Source: AP-15 sp963846635 (GTDB taxonomy: Bacteria > Pseudomonadota > Alphaproteobacteria > ATCC43930 > CGMCC-115725). Taken from it: 64,000 nucleotides of DNA. The notes under the pieces were generated by a model. The model saw only the letters and a list, made by a program, of their open reading frames with translations, was not told the origin of the DNA and searched no databases. Below, piece after piece: positions 44,429 through 53,443 of the stretch; the first letter of the stretch is position 1, and each line of letters begins with the position of its first letter. The position numbers and the translations under genes are program-made. The stretch covers positions 1 to 64,000 of the forward strand of contig CAWJXM010000015.1 in NCBI GenBank assembly GCA_963846635.1, written 5' to 3'.

Positions 44429-45520
44429 CTAGAGGTTTGCTTGGAAATCGCTGTAGTCGCGAACCTTCTGATAAACCTGCAACCGGTTCCGCATACTGTC
44501 GGCGACGATGATCCGATCGGTTTCGGGATCGAACTCGACCGCTGTCGGGAAGCAGAAGCGCCATTGCGGCTCAAGGCTCTTTACCCGGCGCCGGGCCTTG
44601 GCCATGTCGGGGTTGGCGTCGACACGCTGCTGTCCCCATTTCGACAACACCTGGGCGTCACCGATCAGGTTCGCAATTGGCCTTCCCTCTAAATCAAAGA
44701 TGCAAACCCGATGGTTTCCCCAATCGGTGACATAGATGTCGCCGTCGGAATCGACCGCAACATCGGTCGGATGATTGAGCAGACCGGGCTTGGGATAGTG
44801 AGCAGTCTCAGAGCCTGCCGAGACGTATGGCCCGAAATGGGTCACGGCAAAGGCGCCCTCCGGTGCCTCGACCTTTCCATACTCGCCGAACTTCATCAGG
44901 AACTTGCCCTCCGGAGAGAGCTTCTGGACGCGATGGTTCTTCCAGTCGGCGACATAGATGTTGCCGTCCTTGTCGACGGTGATCCCCCAAGGGTTGTTGA
45001 ATTCGCCATCGCCCGAGCCGCCGCGGCCGCACTTTCCGACAAACGCACCCTCGGACGTGAAGACCTGCAAGCGATTGTTGCCGCTGTCGACAACGATGAT
45101 GTTACCGTTTTTCTCCACGGCCAAGCCAGCGGGACGCATCAGTTCGCCATCGCCGCTCCCCGTCTTGCCCCATTTGCGCACAAATGTGCCGCTGCTGTCG
45201 AACACGGAAATGGTGTTCCGCCAGTCATCCGAGACGTAGACGTGGTCGTTGTCGTCGACGGCGACGCCGAACGGCCGAGTGCACGTGCCGTCCCCCTCGC
45301 CGCCTTCGCAAAAATCGGCGAGCCATTCTTCTTCGTTCGGACCGCCAAGCTGTATCTTGTTACGATGCATGTTGGCGCCGCGATTGGCGGTATAGATGAC
45401 CCCGTTTTTGCCGAGACACAGCGTCTGGACATAATTGAACCCGGGCCCGCGTTGCGCGTTGTGTCCGACGGCATGGCTCCAATCAAACACTCGTCCTTCT
45501 GCGACCGTTGTGAGCGGCAT
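44429..45520 (-). CDS. NHL-repeat beta-propeller protein
   Basis: A 363-residue protein made of about six NHL repeats. Typical units are RPFGVAVDDNDHVYVSD, RPAGLAVEKNGNIIVVD, NPWGITVDKDGNIYVAD and HPTDVAVDSDGDIYVTD, each followed by xNHRVQxL/F. This forms a beta-propeller used for protein or ligand binding; some relatives are lyases, but no catalytic residues can be assigned. No signal peptide is seen. It is the third gene of a same-strand operon and has a strong AGGAGGAG ribosome-binding site. Confidence 0.85.
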   Translation of the reverse strand: MPLTTVAEGRVFDWSHAVGHNAQRGPGFNYVQTLCLGKNGVIYTANRGANMHRNKIQLGGPNEEEWLADFCEGGEGDGTCTRPFGVAVDDNDHVYVSDDWRNTISVFDSSGTFVRKWGKTGSGDGELMRPAGLAVEKNGNIIVVDSGNNRLQVFTSEGAFVGKCGRGGSGDGEFNNPWGITVDKDGNIYVADWKNHRVQKLSPEGKFLMKFGEYGKVEAPEGAFAVTHFGPYVSAGSETAHYPKPGLLNHPTDVAVDSDGDIYVTDWGNHRVCIFDLEGRPIANLIGDAQVLSKWGQQRVDANPDMAKARRRVKSLEPQWRFCFPTAVEFDPETDRIIVADSMRNRLQVYQKVRDYSDFQANL

Positions 45521-45627
45521 AGCGCTCCTCCTCTCTGATCCACGTGTAGCGTTTACTTGCTCCGCACCGTCAGCTGCTCCTTCCCAAGGCCCACGCCTTG
45601 GAAAGGAGGTAGCTGACGGGCTTGCCG

Positions 45628-46767
45628 TCAGTTCAGGAACGCCGGCTGCTCAAAGGTCCCATTGACAATCGGCGCCGGGTTTAGGCCGAGCCACTTGTCG
45701 AGGATCGTCGAGTAGACGCTGCGGAAGTCCATGTTCGGATTGAGGTCGCCCTGGACCAAGTGCTCGGGTCTCAAGGAAGGCATTTCGCCGTAATGGCCGC
45801 CCTTGACCTTCTCGCCGAGGACAAAAGCCACACCGCCGGCACCGTGATCGGTTCCCGAGCCATTGTCGCGGACGCGACGGCCGAACTCCGAGAACATCAG
45901 CAGAATCACATTGTCGGCGTGGTCGTGCTCGCGCAGATCCTTCATGAAGGCGTCGATACCCTCGGTCACCGCGGTCCACAAAACGCCGTGGCCCGGGTTT
46001 TGGCCGGCATGCGTGTCGAAGGTGCTGTGGTCGCAATAGAAGATGCGGCTGCCCACATCGGCCAGATGCGTCTGCGCGATGCCCTTGAGCTTGCGGGCGA
46101 TCGGCGTGTTTGGGTATTGCACCGTCGACGAGTATTTCTGCGGCGCGACCTTAAGAATGTCCTCGCCCTTCAACGAATCAATGCCGGTGTCGGCCATGTA
46201 GTCCATGACCGCGCCGGCGCCGATCGCGGGTTTGTACATCGCCGCAAAGCGCTCGAGGATTTGCTTGCGCTGCTCGCCCTGGATCGTCGGCAGAAAACCG
46301 TAATTCTCGAGAGGCCCGCCAACGCACGCTACCGGCACGCCCGGCACCGCCAACGCCCGCGGCAAACTCGGCCCGAAGCTGACCGTGGTCACGACATTCT
46401 CTTTCTTCGGGTCGAATTCGCGCGCGACACGGCCGAGCCAGCCCTCGGTGCCGACCTTGATCGGCTCGCAGGTGTGCCAGATGTCCATGGCACGGAAATG
46501 CGACCGCGGCGACTCCTTCCAGCCGACGCCGTGCAGGATCGCAAGCTTGCCGTCATCCCAGAACTGCTTGATCGGCGCCATGTAGTGCGGGATGCCGTAG
46601 TCCTTGTCGAGATGCATGATCTGATTGTCGGGAATCCCGACCGCCTTCCGGTTGTCCCGGTAGAGCGGGTTATTGTACGGGATCACCGTGTTCAGATAGT
46701 CGTTACCGCCGGTCAACTGCAGTACGACGATGACCGGGTCCTTCTGAGCTTCCTGTGTTGCGGGCAT
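45628..46767 (-). CDS. DUF1501 family protein
   Basis: A 379-residue member of the DUF1501 (sulfatase-like, alkaline-phosphatase fold) family: VIVVLQLTGGNDYLNTVIPY, the FDTHAGQNPGH segment with metal-ligand-like Asp/His, LLMFSEFGRRVRDNGSGTDH and GAGGVAFVLG. Most relatives carry a Tat signal; this one begins MPATQEAQKDP with none. It follows the DUF1800 gene by 33 bases, a pairing widely seen for these two families. An AGGAGGAAT ribosome-binding site precedes the ATG. The biochemical role is unknown. Confidence 0.85.
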   Translation of the reverse strand: MPATQEAQKDPVIVVLQLTGGNDYLNTVIPYNNPLYRDNRKAVGIPDNQIMHLDKDYGIPHYMAPIKQFWDDGKLAILHGVGWKESPRSHFRAMDIWHTCEPIKVGTEGWLGRVAREFDPKKENVVTTVSFGPSLPRALAVPGVPVACVGGPLENYGFLPTIQGEQRKQILERFAAMYKPAIGAGAVMDYMADTGIDSLKGEDILKVAPQKYSSTVQYPNTPIARKLKGIAQTHLADVGSRIFYCDHSTFDTHAGQNPGHGVLWTAVTEGIDAFMKDLREHDHADNVILLMFSEFGRRVRDNGSGTDHGAGGVAFVLGEKVKGGHYGEMPSLRPEHLVQGDLNPNMDFRSVYSTILDKWLGLNPAPIVNGTFEQPAFLN

Positions 46768-46800
46768 TGCGATTCCTCCTCGTTGGAAAAGTTCGGCCTG

Positions 46801-48207
46801 TTATCCGAATTGGTACTCTCTCGTCGCGGCGATCAGCTGCATCATTTCGGCGGCGCGCTGGTCAGCGATTTTTGAGTTGACGTCGCTGTCCCATGCGACC
46901 TGGCCCCATTCTTTGGCCTGACCAAGCAGCTCCTGCTTCGTGTCGGGGCTGGCCTGCACCGGGCCCAGCAGGTCCAGGCACCCGTCGACCAGCTGATCCG
47001 GGCTCAATGTGCCATGCGCCTTCAGCCGGTCGATCATGGCGCGAACGCCCGGCAGCGAGGTGTCGCCGACCTTTTCCGCCACAAAGTTGACCCGCGCCAT
47101 CAACGAGCCGCTATTGATCCACTCCTTACCGGTGTGCCAGCCTTCGACCGAGGGCGGATTGAGTATCTCCTGCCCCATGTAGCCCGGCTGTCTCGCCAGC
47201 TCGTTAAATTCGGGAGCCGGGTGCTCGTGACCGCCAACCATCCGCAAGGTGCTGGCGACGACCTCGGCCGGGGATTTCATGTGCTGGAAGCGCGCATTCT
47301 TGAAGAAGTCGGAATTGAACAGCACTCGCAATACCGGGCGGATATCGAATTTCGCATCGCGGAACGCGCCCGCCAGCGTGTCGATCGCCTTTTGATCGCG
47401 CGGCGGTTCGATCGGCCAAGCCGGTACCTGCGGCTCGTCGGCGACAAAGAAGTTGTAGAGATGCCGAGCGATAAACTTATGGCAGGCCGGCTGATGGACG
47501 ATGATGTCGATAATGTCCTCGCCGTTGAAGCGGCCCTTGTGACCGAGGAATTCCTTCTCGCCGTCATCGTGATCTTCGGCGCGGTATTCAAACTGCCAGG
47601 GGAACCGGCCATAAGGCGCGCGCGGGATCTTGGTCGCAAAGGTCCAACCGGTGAAGGCCCGCGAGCATTCACGCACATCCTTCTCGGTGTAGTTGCCGGC
47701 GCCAAGGCTGAATAGTTCAAGAAGTTCGCGCCCCCAATTCTCGTTGACCGCCGTACCGTGGTTCTGCTGGTTGTCGAGCCAGAAGATCATTGTCGGGTTT
47801 TTGGCGACGTCGAGCAGTAGATCGCGGTAATTACCTAGCCCCTTCTCACGGAACAGATAGATCTGCGTGAGCAGCGCATCGCCATTATCCACCTTGGAAT
47901 TACCGGTGGCAAACAGGTGGTGCCAGAACAGCGCCATCTTCTCTTCGAGCGGCCGCTTGGTGTTGACCATATGGTACAACCAGTTCATCTGGGCCGCTGG
48001 TGGCATGCCGCCGGGGAGCAATGACTGCGGCTTATAACGAAGTAGATCATAGATGTCGGCCGGCGGCTGGGTCTCGGGATTCAGCAGCTCCTCGACCGTG
48101 GCCTCGTAGCCCTTGGCCACCCGCGCTTCGAGTTCGTCGCGGCCTGCGCCAAAGCCAGCTCGCCGCATCAAATGCGCCATCAAAGCGATGTCGTCCTGAT
48201 ACGCCAT
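46801..48207 (-). CDS. DUF1800 family protein
   Basis: A 468-residue DUF1800 protein: LMAHLMRRAGFGAGRDELEA at the N-terminus, EKMALFWHHLFATGNSKVDN, NWGRELLELFSLGAGNYTEK, and SVEGWHTGKEWINSGSLMAR near the end. The family is co-encoded with DUF1501 and thought to be involved with cell-surface or secreted polymers, but without an established function. The ATG at 48207 follows AGGAGGAGAG. No signal peptide is visible. First gene of the three-gene operon; the promoter should lie in 48208-48300. Confidence 0.85.
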   Translation of the reverse strand: MAYQDDIALMAHLMRRAGFGAGRDELEARVAKGYEATVEELLNPETQPPADIYDLLRYKPQSLLPGGMPPAAQMNWLYHMVNTKRPLEEKMALFWHHLFATGNSKVDNGDALLTQIYLFREKGLGNYRDLLLDVAKNPTMIFWLDNQQNHGTAVNENWGRELLELFSLGAGNYTEKDVRECSRAFTGWTFATKIPRAPYGRFPWQFEYRAEDHDDGEKEFLGHKGRFNGEDIIDIIVHQPACHKFIARHLYNFFVADEPQVPAWPIEPPRDQKAIDTLAGAFRDAKFDIRPVLRVLFNSDFFKNARFQHMKSPAEVVASTLRMVGGHEHPAPEFNELARQPGYMGQEILNPPSVEGWHTGKEWINSGSLMARVNFVAEKVGDTSLPGVRAMIDRLKAHGTLSPDQLVDGCLDLLGPVQASPDTKQELLGQAKEWGQVAWDSDVNSKIADQRAAEMMQLIAATREYQFG

Positions 48208-48676
48208 TTTACGCTCTCCTCCTTGTGTGTTGGTGGTGCGGTAAGTCACTCTTGTTGTTGTCGTCGACTGTCGGGATCGCGCTCCAAGCTCGCGGGCTCC
48301 GGCCGAAGTGAACAGCGGCGATGGCGCGAGGATTTGCCCGGAGAAGCTACGAATTCCATCCCGAAGCCCTCCGGCCCTCGAGGCAGTCCAGCATGCGTCC
48401 ACAAGCGTCAAAACCCGCGCTTGGCGCCGGCGACCCAGACCTGTGACGACTTTATGCTACGTGCGGGGCTTGTCAAGAAAGCGACGCGCCCCTCGCTTAC
48501 CGCGGTATCATGCCTCTCGAGCATGGTCTTGCCGCTGCCATCGAAGTCTTAGTCGCGTCTGTAATAAAACGGCACCGTTCGACCCTTATGCGATGCAAGC
48601 CGGTAAGTCGGTCTACGACGCGCCAGCGATGGCTTGCACCTTCCCATAGAGCGGAGGGCATGCGACTTGCGGCGCC

Positions 48677-49204
48677 GTTATGCTGGCGTCGTTTGCGCCT
48701 CAATCCGATCAAGCCGCCGCTCGACACGGTCAAGCCGAGTGAGGACCGCCGCTAGGCCCTGGGGCGCGCCGGCGCTGTGGAGTTCCCGGATCCGCTGGGC
48801 GGCCCTTCCCAGGTCGGCATCATCCGCCGCGCGGCCACATCGTCCTCTTCCGCCTGGGCGAGGAGCCCGCGGAGCCGCAAAGGCTTTTCGAAGAACGCGA
48901 GAGCCGCATCGAGTGGACTTTGCCCCTCAGCAACACTCAGCGGAATTTGCCCCGCGCGCCCCGGACGGATGTGATAGTGGCTGCCCACGCTGAAGGGATC
49001 AAAGCGCAGTGATTGCTCCCGCTTGCCCGCAACCGCGACCATGATAGTGGGCCGTTCGATGTCGTCTGGCTCCCGGCCGAGCAAGCGCCGGTTTGGGTGA
49101 AACATTATATGCAGATGCGGCCCGGCGCCGATTTGGTGCCATCCGCCGCCGTCCTCGGGCATGGCCTGCTGCATCCGCTGTGCCTGTCGTTGTTCCGACA
49201 TCAC
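48677..49204 (-). pseudogene. Hypothetical protein, frameshifted
   Basis: From ATG 49204 (MMSEQRQAQRMQQAMPEDGG) the frame reads through WHQIGAGPHLHIMFHPNRR and AALAFFEKPLRLRGLLAQAE. One missing base near 48833 moves the protein-like continuation (ADLGRAAQRIRELHSAGAPQ, then LTRLDRVERRLDRIEAQ, a coiled coil) to another frame, ending at TAA at 48677. The family is not recognised. The unshifted product of 150 residues ends in a Ser/Pro-rich tail that looks non-native. Confidence 0.6.
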
Positions 49205-49704
49205 TCACGTCTCCTCTCATCATGACGCGTGGATGTCCGGCACGCGGCCTGCGCAAGCGGGTTGCGTCAGAGCACCCACAGTGCTGAGGGTTTGTGCCCT
49301 CCCCAGCGCAATTATAGCCCGGCTTTCGCCGGCCATGCACCAAGAGACGCCGCACCCTCCCCTTGCCCGCGCAGCCACAGATCTGAGCCGAAATGACGGC
49401 AATCTTGCTTCATCCTTGGGAAAGCCACGCACCGCAACCATCCTTAAGCCATCGATTTTCCGGGAGCCGGGTTATGCGTCTTTTGACGAGTGACGGATGC
49501 GATGGTCATCCCTGGATGGTACGGTCGTGACTGTCCCGCGGGGGGAGTAACTCATCGCCGATCACCCGTAATTGCTCGGAGCATATGGGAGGGCTGCAAA
49601 TCCGGTCCAATCAAGAAACGGCACTGGCCGAACGTCTCGCCACCACTGGGAAGCGACCGCCGTGACGGTTAGCGTCGCGTCGGCGGAATGCCCCGGCTTT
49701 TGCT
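49205..49704. other. Intergenic region without a recognised gene
   Basis: About 500 bases between a hypothetical gene and IS4 copy 3. No family-like frame, RNA gene or clear repeat was seen, except that the last 20 bases form the left half of the palindromic IS4 target. Confidence 0.4.
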
Positions 49705-51121
49705 CTAGGGGATGCACACATTTCTCAGCTCCCATCCCGTAGCGAGGGCGCGAAAGTATTCCAGGCCATGCTTGAAGGTGATGGGACCTGGCGGCCGGGA
49801 GGAGCAATAGCCTCCTGAGCTTGTCGAAGGGCCAGCCGCCCAGACGCGCGATGATCCAGGCGGCCCAGGCGCGGCCGCGCCGGGTGTGAGGATTTTTCTG
49901 CTTTGCGGTTTTGCCCTCGACCTGCGCGTTGACGGCTTCCAGGGCCGCCATCTCCTCTTGTGTGAAGGCCAGGCTGGCCGGTTCGGCGCGGCGCCGGTCA
50001 CGAGCCTGCACCAGCTGGAGGAGGAGGGCGGCGGCTTTGGTGGCAATCGTCGCGCGCTTCAGCAGCCGCTCGGCGCTGGCAATCTGACTGTCTTCGAGCT
50101 GCAGCCCCTGCTTCTTCAGAATGCGAAAGAGCTGCTCGATGATCCAGCGCAGCTTGTACCAGGCGACGATTTGCCAAGCCGCGTCTACGCTCGTGACGTC
50201 ATGGGTGGTGAGCCGCCGCCAGTGCAGCGGCTCGCCGCCGGCCGGTGGGTCGTGTTCGGCGACCTCGACGAGAGTGCGGCGCACGCTTGGCAGGAGATCG
50301 CGAGCGCTGCCCCGCGGGCGGTTGAGAACGACCGTGCCAAAGCGCCGCGTCAGACGCGCCGTGCGGCCCGGCGCGTGCGGCCCGCGCCGGGGCCGCACGA
50401 TCGTGCGCGTGTCGGCCGCTTGAAAATTGGCCCCGGTCGCGGACAGCCCGGCGCCCTTGGCCCGGCGACGGTCCTGCATGACGCGCGTCAGAATATGAAA
50501 GTTTGGCGCGGGCACCGTCGCCCTCCTGAGCTTGTCAAAGGGCGGCATAGAGGTCGCTCTCGCGATCGGCAATCACCGTCACCATCGTCGCCGCGGCCCG
50601 CACGTCCTTGGCACGCCCGACGGTGGGGAGCCCGCGTTCCGCCGCCTTGGCGGCCAAGGCCCGCCGGTTGGGCGTCACCGTCACATGCCCGGAGCGCGTC
50701 CACACCCGCCCGCCGACCAGCCCCAGGCAGCTGCCGGTGGCCGCATCCAGCGCCAGCATGGCATGCCCCAGCAAGCCATGGATGGTGCCGTGGCCAACCG
50801 CGCCCCGGCCACGCCGGCGCCCCGCGGGCGTGCGGAAATGAACCGCGCTGGTATCCTGGATCGCCAGAACAGGCCGGCGTGTCGCCGCACGAGCGGTCTG
50901 TGCGCCCCAACCGTCCAGCAGCGCCGCAACCGTCACGTTCGGATTGGCGAGAAACCGGCCCTAGCGGACGAGGTGCGCGCGGCACCCACCGGCCCGCCGG
51001 CGCACGCAGACCGTGGCATGCGCAACCATACGTTCCAGCAACGCAGCCCCCCTTTATCGCGGCGGCGATCCCCGAACCAGCCAACCGACCACTCCATCTC
51101 CTCCAGGGCGATACTCTCCAT
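49705..51121 (-). pseudogene. IS4-family transposase, copy 3, broken
   Basis: The same set of lesions as copy 2: the G6 frame change near 51056-51061, the TAG nonsense codon near 50962, and the 20-bp motif at 50522-50541 and 49811-49830. Few substitutions separate it from copy 2, so the two derive from one already-broken parent. Confidence 0.85.
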
Positions 51122-51250
51122 AGTGCGCCTCCCGATAGTGCGCCTCCCGGATGCCTAAATGCCGTGCACGGCAGCATACCCCGGCGCGCGTCGGGAAGCC
51201 TCCCGTCAGCAGGAGCCAATCTGGCGCGCCCAGATGTGTGCATCCCCTAG
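49705..51250 (-). mobile_element. IS4-family (Tn5-like) element, copy 3
   Basis: 1546 bp with inverted CTAGGGGATGCACACAT ends. The flanks are GGCTTTTGCT (49695-49704) and CGCTTTTGCT (51251-51260), a 10-bp duplication with one mismatch. The empty site would read CCCCGGCTTTTGCTGGGG, a palindrome with the insertion in its loop. Confidence 0.9.
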
Positions 51251-51479
51251 CGCTTTTGCTGGGGTTTTCCGCCCTTGTAATACCCAAACCCCGTATGTTC
51301 GAGCCGTCCCGCAAGGGGCGCCCCGCCCTGGGTGGCGACCCAGAGCAGGGCGGCTGGCGTCGGATCGATCCGCCCTTGGCCGGTAGGGCCGCAGCGTAGC
51401 TTGATCGCGTCAGCCTCTTCATCGGACCCGGATGGTTGCCGGAACACTTGGTTCGCTTCACAAGGCAGGGTCGAGGAAG
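51251..51479 (+). ncRNA. Structured 5' non-coding end of IS110, candidate bridge RNA
   Basis: The roughly 230 bases before the intact IS110 transposase contain no gene. They include a stem CGCCCTG...CAGGGCG enclosing GGGTGGCGACCC (about 51323-51352). IS110-group elements carry a guide RNA at this position. IS4 copy 3 inserted at or near the outer boundary of this region. The assignment rests on position and visible hairpins. Confidence 0.3.
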
Positions 51480-52436
51480 ATGGTAGAAGTTAACACAGTC
51501 ACGGCCGGCATCGATACCTCCAAGGACCAGCTCGATGTGGCGGTCCACGGCCAAGCCGGCGCCTTCACCGTTGCCAACAACGCCGCCGGCTGGAAGACGC
51601 TGGCGGCTGAGTTGAGCCGCGCCGGGGTTCAGCGCATCGGCATCGAGGCCACCGGCGGTTACGAACGCGGCGTCACGCGCTACCTGCAGGCCACCGGTTT
51701 CACGATGGTCGTGCTGCAGCCTCTACAAGTCCGCGCCTTTGCCAAACTGCATCTGCGGCGCGCCAAAAACGACCGTTTGGATGCCGTCCTCATCGCCGCC
51801 TGCACCCACATGCTCGATATGCGCAACAAGATAACACCCGATCCGCGCTTTGACGCGCTGGCGGATCATCTGACCTATATCGAACAGATCGAGGAGGATA
51901 TCGCCCGCTTCAACGCCCGCCTCGAGCATATCGCGGACCGGCGGTTGCGGCACGCGATCGCGGCCGACATTGTGCGCCTGGAGAAGCGCCGCGGCGCCGA
52001 GTTGAAGCGCTTGACCGCCGCACTGCACGAGCACACCGACCTGGCCAAGCGCTTCGCCCTTGTGCTGAGTATTCCCGGCATCGGCGCGCGCACCGCGCTC
52101 GCGGTGATCGTGCGCATGCCGGAGCTCGGACAGGTTAGCCGCGAGCAAGCCGCCGCCTTGGCCGGTCTGGCGCCGTTTGTGCACCAGAGCGGCAAACATC
52201 AGGGCGAGACCCACATTGGCGGCGGCCGCGCGCGGCTCCGGCGCTCGCTCTACGCCGCCGCGCTGCCGGCCGCCTTTCGCTGGAACCCGGCACTGGTGGC
52301 TCTCTACCGGCGCCTGACCGGACGGGGCAAGTCACACAAAAGCGCGCTGGTCGCCTGCGCCCGTAAGCTGCTGGTGTTCGCAAACACCGTCATCCGCCGC
52401 GGCACGCCATGGGCGCACCCGCCGCAAGCTGCGTGA
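51480..52436 (+). CDS. IS110-family transposase, intact
   Basis: A 318-residue DEDD recombinase. Its N-terminal RuvC-like domain has TAGIDTSKDQLDVAVHG (D), IGIEATGGYERG (E) and LRRAKNDRLDAVLIA (DxxD). The C-terminal Tnp20 domain has VLSIPGIGARTALAVI, LAGLAPFVHQSGKHQGETHI and GGGRARLRRSLYAAALPA with the catalytic Ser region. I chose the ATG at 51480 (MVEVNTVTAGID), preceded by GAGGAAG, rather than the upstream in-frame codon at 51432. The gene is complete and likely active. Confidence 0.9.
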   Translation: MVEVNTVTAGIDTSKDQLDVAVHGQAGAFTVANNAAGWKTLAAELSRAGVQRIGIEATGGYERGVTRYLQATGFTMVVLQPLQVRAFAKLHLRRAKNDRLDAVLIAACTHMLDMRNKITPDPRFDALADHLTYIEQIEEDIARFNARLEHIADRRLRHAIAADIVRLEKRRGAELKRLTAALHEHTDLAKRFALVLSIPGIGARTALAVIVRMPELGQVSREQAAALAGLAPFVHQSGKHQGETHIGGGRARLRRSLYAAALPAAFRWNPALVALYRRLTGRGKSHKSALVACARKLLVFANTVIRRGTPWAHPPQAA

Positions 52437-52495
52437 TGCGCTTAGTTATCGCCAGAGCGTTCCTTGGTTCGACCGCAGGTGACCCGTTCCTTCGT

Positions 52496-52623
52496 CCCGA
52501 CCGGCAGCCGCCGGGCCACCGCGCTCGCGCCGGTCAAGGACGCTGCCGCGCCGCTTCGCGGTGGCCTTTGGCCATCCTTGACCAGCGTTGCGCGCGCGGT
52601 GGCCCGGCGGCTGCCGGTCGGGG
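52496..52623. repeat. 128-bp long hairpin with 29-bp perfect outer stem
   Basis: The outer arms (starting CCCGACCGGCAGCCGCCGGG at about 52497 and its complement ending near 52622) are perfectly complementary for 29 bp. An inner stem GGTCAAGGA / TCCTTGACC follows, enclosing smaller hairpins around CCGCGCCGCTTCGCGGTGG. It lies 60 bases after the IS110 stop and before a convergent hydrolase gene. It could be the IS110 right end, a host repeat or a strong bidirectional terminator. Confidence 0.75.
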
Positions 52624-52681
52624 AGACCTAACCGCTACAAAGTTAATGGTTGCTACGAGCTGTTATACGGCCACCCCCGCC

Positions 52682-53443
52682 TTATTGGGCGGCGGCTCTC
52701 ATCGGTTGATGCGCCTTGAGGAAGCTGCGCACCCGGTTGATGGTCCGGGCGAGCAGCTCCGGCGGCTCGCGCCACGGAAAAACCGTCACCTCGGCGTTCG
52801 GCGCCAAGGATGCGATATCCACGGAGGTCTGATATGGGTGCCCGGGGGTGTCGTCCGGCATGACGAGTATCGGCGCTCGGCAGGAACGTACAAAGTCGCG
52901 CGACACGCTGTACACGAAGTCGGGCCGGACGCGATAGAGGTTGTGCAGGTATTTCTCGACCTGCGCCATGGTCAGGTCGGACCGCCGGGCGAGCAGCTCG
53001 GGTGCCCAGTTGTCGCGGCCGGAATTGTACATGTGGTCCGGGTTCTCTGGCCGGTGCCCGACTGGCTGACAGCACACGGCGGCCACAACGCGTTCAGGGG
53101 CCCGCTCCAATAGCTTGAGGGCGAACGGGCCGCCGATGCAGTAGCCCATGAAGAAGAACTCGCGGATGCCGAGGTGGTCCATCAGCCCCAGCTGGTCGTC
53201 GGCGAAGGCGCCCCAGGGGTCATCGACCGGGATCGGGCCGCTGGATTCGCCACCGTTGGCGTTGCGCTGATCCATCGTGATGCAGCGAAAGTCGTTTTTG
53301 AAGTGCTCCATGGCGTTGAACACTGCAGTGGGCCAATTGCTGACCCGGGAGTTCAAACCCCCGCCGGGGGTGACCAGCAGCGGGAAGCCGGCGCCAGCCT
53401 CCTCGTAGCGGATGCGGACGTCACCCTTTTGATAAAACGGCAT
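52682..53443 (-). CDS. Alpha/beta-hydrolase with a Cys at the nucleophile position
   Basis: A 253-residue cytosolic hydrolase: MPFYQKGDVRIRYEEAGAGF, the oxyanion segment PLLVTPGGGLNSRV, CITMDQRNANGGES, and a nucleophile elbow reading FFFMGYCIGGPFALKL, i.e. GxCxG in place of GxSxG. Asp appears in ILVMPDDTPGHP, with the likely His-containing loop following. A Cys nucleophile is known in dienelactone hydrolases. An AAGGAGAGA ribosome-binding site marks the start at 53443. It may belong to a catabolic group with the neighbouring MFS transporter on the same strand. Confidence 0.8.
   Translation of the reverse strand: MPFYQKGDVRIRYEEAGAGFPLLVTPGGGLNSRVSNWPTAVFNAMEHFKNDFRCITMDQRNANGGESSGPIPVDDPWGAFADDQLGLMDHLGIREFFFMGYCIGGPFALKLLERAPERVVAAVCCQPVGHRPENPDHMYNSGRDNWAPELLARRSDLTMAQVEKYLHNLYRVRPDFVYSVSRDFVRSCRAPILVMPDDTPGHPYQTSVDIASLAPNAEVTVFPWREPPELLARTINRVRSFLKAHQPMRAAAQ

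Noticed and set aside
45760..46875. A 371-codon plus-strand frame
   Set aside because: Antisense to the DUF1501 gene, which has clear motifs and a strong ribosome-binding site.
52496..52623. tRNA or other known RNA gene
   Set aside because: The fold is a single long hairpin without a cloverleaf, anticodon arm or T-loop consensus.
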